Positions 46,281 through 56,835 of a stretch of DNA of 64,000 bases are shown in pieces (the stretch's first letter is position 1; the number at the start of each line of letters is the position of its first letter). The stretch lies in the NCBI GenBank assembly GCA_963971425.1, contig OZ020526.1, positions 17,761,173-17,825,172 of the forward strand, written 5' to 3'. The notes under the pieces are model-generated. The model was not told the origin of the DNA. It did no database searches and saw only the letters and a program-made list of their open reading frames with translations. A program made the translations under genes and the position numbers. This stretch comes from Bryoerythrophyllum caledonicum (lineage: Eukaryota; Streptophyta; Bryopsida; Pottiales; Pottiaceae).

Positions 46281-48576
46281 CAACGACGCTAGGATGTGAG
46301 CGGTGAGCGGTGAGCGGTGAGCTGTGAGCGGTGAGCTGTGAGCAATGAGGAGGGAGGATAAAAATGGACATGCATATTCTAATTATAGGAATTTTCTATA
46401 AATGATATTTGGAATTTTCTTTAAAAAGTCAAATTTTGCAACCTATTACCGTGGTTTACAAATGTCTTCTGTGATTTTTCACTTACAAATGGGCTATGGA
46501 ATTGCTTCACATAAAAATAAATGTTGAATTTTATTGACAAACCTAACTAAACTTTAATGTGGAGTTGACTATTTCTCGTCATTAAATGGATGAATAAGTT
46601 TGGATGATATATCTCATGGATGGACAGAGTTTATGGATGAATGAAGTTTAGGGCATCCATTCAAAATCTCATCTAGTTTTATGAAAAATTCTCTATGAGC
46701 GACATGAAATTTAATGGGAAACAAAAATTATGTTAGTTTACAGTGCTTCATAATTCATGCCGCTTAAAAAAATATACTTTTCAAGAGTGAAGATGAATCA
46801 CTGAACTACAAGATTTTAAAGAAGTCAAAAGAGGTTCTTTTGTGCCAAAGAGCCTACTAGGCCCATTTTATTTTTATTTTTTTGTCTAATTTATTTGATT
46901 TTTTTTCCCATTCCCAACAATGAGTAAAACATGTTTTAAAAAGTTTTTTTCCTCAACAAATTCTATTATTTCTACAAGTGAGAATCGTTGAACTTCACAA
47001 GTTTTTTGTGAAGCCCAAAAGGGTTCCTCGGTACCAAGGAGCCATTTGGGCCCTCCAAAGTTTTGTGTAGTTTTCAAAGTTAAACTATAAATGAGGCAAT
47101 AACTTGCCATAACTACTATGACCAAAACAAGAAAAACTTAGAGATTACTATTGCGGAGTAGAAGCTGTACTTCATTGAAACTAAGACTTGGTGCATGTAT
47201 TTACTTGTCGTCTTCCACGTTTGCCTTGCACAAAAATCTGTATACATAATACAAGTGTTTGCAATTCACCCTCGCTTTGCGTTGGCCTAATGCTCCACTG
47301 CGATGAAGATTATAGCGGAAGCAAGAATTTTAGTGTTCAAAATTACATTAAATTTTGGAGTGTCAAATGGGCACTTCGGTACCGAGGTGCCATTTTTCCC
47401 CTCACTCAAACTATGTAAAGTTATAGTGGAAGCAAGAATTTTAGTGTTCAAAATTTCATAAAAGTTTGGACTCTGGAGTGCCAAATGGGCACTTTGGTAC
47501 CAAGGTGCCATTTTCCCCCTCACTCAAATTGTAGTGGAAGCAAGAATTGTAAAACTATGTAAAATTGTAGTGAAAGCAAGAATTTTTGTATTCAAATATA
47601 CGGAGAAGTTTGAAGTGCCAAATGGGCAATTTGAATAACCCCTTAACGAGAATTTTTCTTAATGGGCGATAATTTTTAATTTTTAATTTTTTTAATTTTT
47701 TAATTCTTTTTTTGGTTTCCCTTGGTTTTGCCCTCAAGGCACTCCTCTGTACCGAGGAGCCCCTCAGCCTTTTTTTATTTATTTTAATTTTTAATTTTTT
47801 TTGGTTTCGCCCTCAGGGCACTCCTCGGTACTGAAGAGCCCCTCGGCTGTTTTTTTTTTTTTTTTTTGGTTTCGCCCTCATGACCCTACTCGGTACCGAA
47901 GAACCCTTTGGCTGGTTTATTTGTTTATTTGTTTTTTTTGTTTTTTTGTTTTTTTTAATTATTTATTTATTTATTTATTTATGGTTTCGCCCTCATGACC
48001 CTGCTCGGTACTGAGGAGCCCTTTGGCTGGTTTTTTTGTTTTTTGTTTTTTGTTTTTTTTTTGGGTTTGGCCCTCATGGCCCTCCTCGGTACCGAGGAGC
48101 CCTTCGACTGGTTTTTTTGTTTTTTTGTTTTTTTTTTGGTTTCGCCCTCATTGGCCCTCCTCAGTACCGAGGAGCCCTTCGGCTGGTTTTTTTTTTTTTT
48201 TTTTTTTTTTTGGTTTCGCCCTCAGGGCCTCTCTCGGTACCGAGGAGCCCCTCTGTTGGTTTTTTTTCTTTTTTTTTCTTTTTTTTACTAATATTTTAGA
48301 AGTTGCTATATTTTTTTTAACTATAAGCTGAGCAATCATTCATCTACATTCATCTATCTACATTCATCCAAATATCCTCCAAATAGTTTATTTCCGGGTT
48401 TTTTAATCCAACCTTCTTCCATTTTGATCTTTTTTCATACCACAGAAATAGGTCACAATGTAAAATTGTTTCTTGTAAATCACCCCAAATCTCTGGTTAT
48501 AGGGTGCCCAACTGAAAAAAATAGATTGCTTACTATTCACTGCTCACTGCTCACTGCTCACACTCTAGCATTCTTG
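46281..48576. mobile_element. Element E: 2.3 kb non-autonomous Mutator-like element
   Basis: The ends read CAACGACGCTAGGATGTGAGC and, inverted, CAAGAATGCTAGAGTGTGAGC, followed by GAGCGGTGAGCGG heptads. A perfect 9 bp duplication TTGCATAAC flanks it (46272-46280, 48577-48585). The subterminal motif ACCGTGG occurs at about 46449 and GGTTATAGG at about 48494. It splits the transposase-like gene in frame: both sides encode the same VMQQ residues from the duplicated 9 bp. It has no coding capacity; long T tracts (47690-48290) create only artefactual Phe-rich frames. The ends match element A best, so A-type transposase is the likely mobiliser. Confidence 0.9.
47024..48249. repeat. Array of CTCGGTACCGAG palindromes in element E
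   Basis: Ten copies at about 47024, 47371, 47489, 47739, 47821, 47887, 48001, 48081, 48156 and 48229. The best extend to CCTCCTCGGTACCGAGGAGCC-like arms. Early copies use GCAC...GTGC arms, later ones CTCC...GGAG, and bases change in matched pairs in the two arms (GCACTTTGGTACCAAGGTGC at 47489), as expected if the palindrome itself is under selection. Confidence 0.9.
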
Positions 48577-51534
48577 TTGCATAACGTCTCGTGCAAACGT
48601 CACATCTGTGGGAGCAAGCTTGTTGACTGTCCATGCCTTCACATGCGACATCTTTTCACAAGATGGCCAATCTCCATCCAAACAGTGGCAGCAATAACAT
48701 GAGAGGTTTTGCACCATTGGCAATGTTGGATCGGTTGCAGAAACTCCTCGAATTGAATGTAGCTTTCTAGACCCTTGAATTGTGTGGCATCTCTTCGGTT
48801 GTCGCCGGTCTACACTGTCCACGCCAATGTAGTGGAAGTATCTATGAGATACTATTCTGTCGTTGACAACCGAGCTTTCCACCAAACCCGCCATCTTTTC
48901 TTCCAAGAAATTCACCGCGTCTCTTGCATCCTGCCAGCTTCCGGCACGGATTGTCAAGTTGTTCAGTCCGCAAGCTCTCTTGATAACAGCGCCTGCGCCA
49001 TCCCACTCTCCCTTCCTATGTCGCGTTCCGAAGTAATTCCATTCCATAAGACAACCTTCTGTAAGCCCTGCATACCTACTAACAAAGTATATAGACCTTG
49101 CACCTTTGAATTATCTGGCGCACCCGTCGGTCCACACCCAATGTTGGTTCACCTGTATACCACGAGACTTCAGCCAATTCCAGTGCCTCAAGAAACAATG
49201 TTGCACGAACAAGGTATCATGGGTTCTATCATCTGAAATATATAAATGGGTCTCTTTTACTACGCCATTAATATTAGGCACATGACGGTAAGTAATGTGC
49301 ACTAAAATTGTAATTTGTGTAGATTGCCAATGCATGGATTGTATCTCATTCTGGATCTCAAAGGTATAATTTTCGGCAAAATCAACATGAGATAGTATGG
49401 CATCAGTAGGCAAATCATCCATGCTAAGTCGGCATTGCACATCCTGCCACCTAGCAACAAAATTATGGATTATGAACTTGTGCAGCCGGGGCACAAGGTA
49501 CTCAAAGAACTGAGCTGGAGATGTCTCTTTGTAAACCTCTCCAAGGCGTTTCCGTGGCTTCCTGTTCTCGTTCACTCCCACCACCTCCGAGTCAAAACGC
49601 CGCCACTTCAATTGGACTGCTGATGGCATTGACTCACGCTGACAGATAGGAAGCGTATGTCTTCCACAGCTAGTACATGTTCCCATCAAGCACTCCAAGT
49701 GATGGAACTCCTATGTGTTCGGCTTCGGGCACACCACTACCTCCCACAGTTTTGTAACCCCATCAAACTTATTCAAATGTGCTGAACATCCATCAGAATC
49801 TACATTGTGACACACAATGCATGCGCAATTACAAGAAATCTCGGCGTGGAATCCTCGTGTGGCCTCTCTGACTGACGATAAGGCCTGTCAAAGCATTTCT
49901 AGCTCAACGTGGTATTTATAGCAGCATATGTTGCGGTCATTGCATTTTTTTTCGAAGTAAGGCCGCATTCTCTCAAACGCTTGCATGAAGATGGGCTCAT
50001 TAGGATGTGCAGCCTTGAACCTCTCGTACAAGGACGCCTGCCAAAGACAGTGCCCAATTTGCATGTCAGCAATGGACAAAATATACCTTACGAGTATGTA
50101 CAACGACTATAGAAGTATAACATCAGACTACAAAGGTATGCCAATAAACTAAAAGAGTACATTCTGACTTAGACATGTGAGTATATACCTTGTTTTTTTA
50201 TACTCAAAATGAGTAGATAAGTGTTACAAGTACTTGTACAGAGTATATTATAGTATATTAGCAATGTAAACTAAGTTCTAGGATACCATGGTCCAATGTC
50301 ACAAGTATAGCTATAGACTATGTGGGGACTTTGAATAACCTCAATAGTATTCACAAAGTGTCTATAACTCTACATGAAGAGTGTGTTGTAGAATAACCGA
50401 AGCCTATTGCAGAGGATCACGTCGGTATAACAACATACTCCAGGTGATGAGATGTGACTTCACAAGTGTATCACGTACTCTCAAGGAGTATGTACACGGA
50501 CAAGTTTAGCACATTCGAGTCTACACGAGTATCAACGAGGACCACCCATGTATTCCATTGAACTACTGTTGTTAATTACGCACCAAAAAGTACTATATAA
50601 TTATAACCTAGGGTAAAAAAAGATACAAGGAATGTGTATCAAATGACTATTGGAGTGTTTAACGACGACAAGAACGAGATGTTGACGATACTAACCAAGT
50701 TTGATACTATGATAGTGGTCGAATTACAAATGGGACCACACGGAATTATTCACATACAACCAAAGAGGGTGCGGTGAAGTACCTGACTTTCAAGCAGCAA
50801 GTGCGTTGGATGACTTTCGTACACCCTCTTCTCTATCCGTTTTCTCCTGACATCCTTCTTATTGGGATTGACTCGAGTCTTCGTAGACCACCACTCATTC
50901 ACAAGCTCCCTTGTATGAATCGACAATGCAGCCCTCTTTCTCCGCTCAACAAGCTTAAAAAGCGACGATCGAGTGGATTGTAGACTTCGCTGTCAATGTA
51001 GGGCTGCGACTATGTTCCGTGTTTTCGTATGAAGGATCCTCGATACCACACGTACTCCTGTGCCATTTGTATTAATAGCAGCATCGAATAATGCCTTCCT
51101 CCTCAGTAATTTTTCTCTAGAGTATGGGTTTCTGAGGAGCTGCAATTCGTTCCTATAGGATTGAATGATGGCATGGCTAGTTTTTGCATCATCTTGATCA
51201 CGGTAGCATTTGGGTAAATGGTGAACTATAATTTTGAGAACAAAACTGTCTCCAGTACAGCCTGTCGGAACCCTAAACCCTCGCCAACATCTTCGAATTC
51301 CTTCAAGATGAATTCAGAAATCCGTGTAGAGACTCTATTCACATCCCTACATCCAGAATTGTCCCCACCAAGGTCCTCACTGGCAAGAGCCAATCGCAGC
51401 GACCGCTCCGCCAAATCCCTCTTTCTCGCTCTACAACGTCTTTGACGTTCAGCTGCTTTCTCCTTAGCTAAAGCAACCTCTTCATTCAATGGTCCACTAA
51501 GTTTAGGCCTAGCTGCACGCCTCCTAACCATCAT

Positions 51535-51894
51535 GTAAAGCTAACATAACAAAAGTATGTGAATACCATGTCCCTGAACGTGAACATGCAAAAATCACAT
51601 TCTGTGAAGCTGGAAGCATTTACACACATGTAGTAAACGATCTTTTTTTTGAGACATGCAGACTACTTAATGTTCATAGAGAGTCATATGAAGGTACCTG
51701 GGATTTCATGAGCTTCCTCAGGAAACGCACCTAACTTCTCAGTGGGCTAAAAACTCCATACATGATTTTCAGAGTGCATCTGTACAATGCCAATGTCTCA
51801 AAACGTCATCATAAAAAGTACACGTATAGAAACCAAAGTAGATCAAAAGAAAAGGTATCATTAGATTGTCATATGAGAACTGCGTGATAAGCAC
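51535..51894. other. Spacer
   Basis: Between the basic first exon of the transposase-like gene and the DUF674-like exon. Nothing recognised. Confidence 0.3.
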
Positions 51895-52077
51895 CTGAGT
51901 GACGCTTACGGTGATCTCGTCGCTCTCCGGGTCGTCTACTGAAGTGATATTCAACTTCGGGCACAAACTCATACTTGCGTCAATAGAGAACAGAATGATC
52001 TCCAATTTGTCAGTGACTATGAACTTCAAATTTCCTTCACAAAGCCATTGACCGGCACTGTCGTAGTGTGCATTGTA
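51895..52077 (-). pseudogene. DUF674-like exon
   Basis: A 183 nt open exon with AG before (52078-52079) and GT after (51893-51894), phase 0. It encodes an N-terminal stretch with WLCEGNLKFIVTDKLEI, then SIDASMSLCPKLNITSVDD and ESDEITVSVTQ. This resembles the repeat unit of plant DUF674 proteins (a VTDDL...S..LL..... pattern). Only this exon is convincing, and the rest of a gene was not found, so it may be a fragment. The function of DUF674 is unknown. Confidence 0.4.
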
Positions 52078-53916
52078 CTAAAGAGATGTGATTTTTTGAA
52101 GATTAATTGTCTTTTCAGTGTGCATAGGATAAAAGTAGAAAGTTAGTTTACAAATAGTTAGTTAAGGTGTGAACTTTCACCTTATTTTTTGGATAGTGTG
52201 AAGACTAGTAGTCGACGGTTAATGGCGGCTAAGATATGAAAAGACACCATTGTAGTTTCGGTAGTTATAAGTTTAATAGTTAAGATCCGAGATACTAATA
52301 GTCACAAAAGAATGTTAAAACGCCTTCTGATGAAGGTGAACACACCACATTTTCATGCTCAAGTGTGTGTCCTAGGCCGGTGTATGTAATACTTAACTTT
52401 TGGAATACAAGCCTAGCTTTGTTACTGGACTATTTGTCAATCTGTATGCTGAGTGAAATGATCTAAAGTTGGTGATTGATGCTATGATAGAATGGAGCAA
52501 AATGATTAATTGTAGAAGTGAATTACTTAAGACAAATAGTATTTGACTTTGCAATTTGAGTATGATTGAACTGTGCTGAGTGTTGCACAAAGAACGAGAC
52601 ATGTAATCAGACAAATATTCTAAAGCATCATCCCTCGGAAGATGAATTGTCACAGTGACAAGAAATTCATAATAAACTTCCATGATTACTCGCAAACAAT
52701 TAAGATGGAAGTGAGCATAATAAAGGCAATTTGTTGAATGACACAATTAAGAAAATCCATTGTCATATTTCAGCATATTATTGGACAATTTGTGGAAATA
52801 TTCTATCAATAATCACTGTTGTCAAATCAATGTAAACAAAGAGTGGTAAAAGTACAGTGTTGAAGCGATCAATAGTCTTGTTTGGCTTTGGTAATGTAAA
52901 AATTTAATCCACTAAGAGAAATCAGAGAAGTTGATATAAATAGTGTCTGTGAGGTTATGTCATACTAATTTATACATATACATTGTTGAGAGAATTTATG
53001 TCTATGAGTGAGATAAGGATTGATCACCCTTGAGCGTAATACAAAGTAAACCATAGTAATTTTCTCAATTAAGAATTATGTCATTGTAGTATGAAGAGAA
53101 GCATTAAAAGATCAAGTGAGAGAAAACATGACAAATAGTAAAGGTATGTGAGGGATAATATAGTTAACTATTGAAGGTTAAGATTATGGAGCCATGAGTG
53201 GGCCCAGATAGTGTGGAGAAGTTATAGAGTGACCATGTTGTCATGAGTAGGGAGAGAATTCCCTTTTGAAGTTTGGCTGAGTGCGCATCAAGTCAGACTA
53301 AATTAATATAAATAATTATCTATAGAATTATGTCCCATGAGTAGAGACATAAAACAAGACCATTTGCCATAATGAAGAGTTAGTGAAAGGATTTATAGAT
53401 TATAGATATAATCAGAGTGACCATTATGAAAGAGATAAGATTTAATGGTTGATTAGTGCTTTCAGGAGTGGATGCTTTGGCAGGCAAGCTGGAATGACTA
53501 ACTTTGGAGGCTGACTAGAGGAGCGCAAGTGGGAAGTCAGGATAGAAACTTTATCTCTGAAACCCATGGCAAAGTAGAGTAGATAAGATAAATGTGAACA
53601 TAATAATTAAGGAACCTAGTAATTAGGATTAAAGATAAATTGTGCAAGACAAATTGTATCACACACAAAACTACGTGTCAAGACTATTTGTGTCCTATTA
53701 GATGAAAGAACCTACCTAACCACAATTGTATGCTTGAACACTAATTGACTGTAAGAGTGTAGTGTGCATTCACGGGAAAAGCACAAGGGATAATTAAAAC
53801 ACCAATAATGGATTATACGCTATCCTAAGCAAGTTGTAACATAAACGACATTCCTATCTAACATATGACCTTAGTTGTTTAACGATAGACTGATTTAGCC
53901 TCTCCTAGATCCCCCA
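52078..53916. other. AT-rich stretch, purine-skewed, no gene
   Basis: About 1.8 kb. From about 52900 to 53700 the plus strand is rich in GAGA/AGTG runs. No coding frame longer than about 117 codons and no recognised repeat. Confidence 0.5.
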
Positions 53917-55142
53917 CTAGGGAATTGTCTTGGATTGTTTTTTTCTTTGCAAGACAAAATTCTCTTCTACATGCATCTTCTCCTGGAATTGCACACGGGT
54001 CGTCGGCTCGCAAGTGCAGCCCTCAACTGCAGGTCTTGATTGTACAAGATGGACCTTGTCCACACACAAGAAAGACGAATCCATACTCTCTAAAATGCAC
54101 GAGATTCCATCAATAGAGTTCACCTGAATCCCTGATTGTTCCATACCAGACAAAAACTCATCAGTTGCAAAGGAAAAGAGAGAACCAACGATGAAGCAGG
54201 AACTTTCCAAAATGTAGAGCCACAAATATGCTACCCCAAATAGTGTTCAATATGAGCTACGGTCACTCACGACTGGCATTTCATTGATCAAGAATGTGGA
54301 CTTTAATTTTTCACAGTCGTTTTCATAATGTTTTGGTAGAGTTACATTTACCAAGTGATTTAGAGCATGTTTATTGTAGAAACACACGTCTCAATTTACT
54401 CATGAGCACTGCAAACTGACTGCATGCCCGGTTATAGCTGACCATATTCAAAACAACGATCAATTTTGGAATGGGGATCAGCAACTAAGTTCCTCACACT
54501 CATTGTATCTATCAAAGCATGGAAGAATGCAATATAGAGTCATACCTTGAAGAACTGAGTTTGCATATGTCGACCAGATATCTGCGAAACCCTCTTTCTT
54601 GTAGCCATCAAGGTATGTTGTCGCCTGCGGTTTTCTAGACTTTGATCAATTCCAAGTACTACATTGGCGCTTGGATCTAGAACTTCTTCGAAGATTCCCT
54701 AAACTCTTTAGATTGCAAAAAACCACGTTAGTATGAAGGACTCGGTATATCTTGTCAGCAATAATTTTATCACTAGGTAGGAGAAAAAGATGGTCTAACC
54801 TGTACATGTTTGCACTGGAAGAAGACGTCGATGCAGATCCCGGCGAAGTTGTAATCAATAGACCTCAAAGGTTTGTAAAGTGGAGAAGACGACTCTATAC
54901 CAGTTACAGCGAGTAGATCTCTGAGCTACAGTGGCATTGATGAGATCTGATGCAGTATTGAACCAACATTGGCGACTCAAGTTCTCAACGTTCACAGATG
55001 TGGGAACTTCAGGCCGGCGGCTGCACATCACCTTCATCCATTGGGAGTTGTGCTCTGCAGATTCTGGGGAAAGGCGCCGATAAATATGGAGTGACAGGAG
55101 GAGAACATGTGTCGAATTTTTATTGGCACGATTCTGACACAA
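53917..55142 (-). other. Possible exons of an unrecognised minus-strand gene
   Basis: Short open stretches at 54225-53917 (with a CTCEP pair), 54858-54646 and 55142-54855 have protein-like composition and could be further decayed DUF674-like pieces upstream of the exon at 51895. The evidence is strand, order and weak resemblance only. Confidence 0.2.
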
Positions 55143-56835
55143 CAGTCGTATATTGGAATACTATGGAGGTTGGGAAGATACCAAATATACTTTGCAGTAT
55201 GTTCGTTTAGTCAGGACACGGTTTCCTTAATTTTAAAGAAAATGATGAAATTTCAAAGTTTTTTTACAAATAACAAATGGGTCGATATTAGAGTTTGTGT
55301 AGGGTGTAGAGCCCCAATTTTTTTTAAAAAGCCTACATTAACCCCCATTCTAAGTGCTCTAAAAAATCAGCCCTTTTATTTCTGTTACAAGGAAATTAAA
55401 GTCTCCGATCATAAATTTTCAATTGGAATGATTGAAAAGAACATGTTTTGCATGTAAACTGAAAGTTTTGTAGAATTGTGAACTTCAGGTCTCCCACAAG
55501 AAGTATATTTGTAACATTTTAAAAACTGTGACAAGTATATAGTAATTAATAATATACTTCTTCTCATTGAACTGTAGACCGGTTTAGTGAAATTTTTTGA
55601 TGTGTGTGATGGCATGGAAGTCAGGAATCACATTTTTGCAGACCAACATCTAAAATCAAAGGCAAATTGGACATGTGACACGAAGGAGAAGTTGTGACAT
55701 TGGAAAAACCGGTTTGTGACAGTTTATTTGTACCACCTTAGTCGACTATCACCCTACATCGCATCGGCAAGGTGACCGAGGAGGTAGACGCCGCGAAGAA
55801 AAAAGCGTTGAAGACAAATGTCAAGGAAGCATTGCAACATCTGGAAAACATCAGGGAAGTCGTTTCACTGAAAGCAAGTCGCGCAGGTCCAAGTAACACA
55901 TGATATTCATTAGGGTTTCGGGTTTTAGGTTTAGGGTTTCAGCTTGGTGGTCAGAAATGATGGGAAACTATGCAGGTAATTTTTTTGTGGTCTATTTGGG
56001 AAGAGAAATGAGGGTTTTGATTAGATGGAGGAAACATTTTATTGTCTTTAACATGTAAATTGTTGTATGGTGAACCGGATTCATCGTTTCCTTTTATGTA
56101 CATGATGTTTTATATGAAAGTTGCCATCCGGGGAAAAGCTGTCATCAATTACCATGGTATCTATATCGAAGCGGGAGCTGGAGATCGCCCGTGCCGAGAA
56201 CATGAAGATGAAGGACGAGGAACTTTAGCTTTGCAAGACACTTTTAATTTTCACTTAGAAAGATTATAAAAAGTGTATATACATAGTTTACAACACTATC
56301 TATCTACCACATCATTCATCTATCTATATCTATAAAAGAATACAAGATGAAGGACAATCCTCTTGGATGAAGGCGCCGGATGAAAAAAACGTTGAATGAA
56401 TGAACGCGCCGATGAAAAGTCGGAGTTAGGGTTCGTGACGTCTCGCTCTCTACGGCGGCATTTTGCGCGCCCTGGTTTTGATCGCGCCCTGGCACCGCAC
56501 GCTCTTGCAGGGCTTCCGTTTGAGCTCTTTCCTGGCCTCAACAGTGCAGGATTCGTCGTTTTCTAGGGCATGCTCTTTATTGGAAGCTCAGGTTGCTGGT
56601 TCTTTGTCCAGGGTTCGCTCTCATCTTAGGCATGGTTGTGCGAAGAGATTCTTTGTTGGAGAGAAGGGAGAAGAAGGAGCGGCGGGGAAGGGAGCTGCAG
56701 ATCAGTGGTTGATTGCGATTCGGACGCCTAGATGAAGTTAGGGTTCTAAAGTGCATTTGCGTGGATTAGAGTTTGATCTAGCATTGGACATGGCAAATGC
56801 GGAGGTGCTTGTTGCAGTTTGTAGAGACAGTATCC
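55143..56835. other. Mostly non-coding, with two short helical frames
   Basis: A plus-strand stretch at about 55743-55900 encodes a helical peptide (IGKVTEEVDAAKKKALKTNV), and about 56155-56225 encodes another (ELEIARAENMKMKDEEL). They may be remnants of one coiled-coil gene. Telomere-like TTTAGGG motifs at 55910-55945 are too short to matter. Confidence 0.3.

Larger units (their letters stand above)
45837..51534 (-). pseudogene. Transposase-like gene of the DFAEN/HGKG type, interrupted by element E
   Basis: Minus-strand exons. 51534-51226 is Arg-rich (ERQRRCRARKRD, basic-zipper-like). About 51000-50783 has VNEWWSTKTRVNPNKKDVRR. From about 50060 to 48586 come NICCYKYHVE, a cysteine pair CTSCG, HVDFAENYTFEIQNEIQSMHW, WTDGC, and WNYFGTRHRKGEWDGAGAV. 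After element E the frame resumes at 46280 and ends in TGA at 45837. The layout matches a family found in many animals and lower plants with Asp-rich motifs (DFAEN, SDG, HGKG..DG) that I take to be DDE-type transposases; that assignment is from memory of the family. In-frame stops occur at about 49886 (TGA), 49713 (TAG) and 49107 (TAA within the DGC..FK motif). Dead even without element E. Confidence 0.6.

Noticed and set aside
47801..48339. Phe-rich or Lys-rich open frames in element E
   Set aside because: They arise from long T tracts between palindromes, in several frames and both strands. No protein-like sequence.
55910..55945. Interstitial telomere repeat (TTTAGGG-like), also near 25820 and 63790
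   Set aside because: Only two or three imperfect units at each place; too short to distinguish from chance in AT-rich plant-type DNA.
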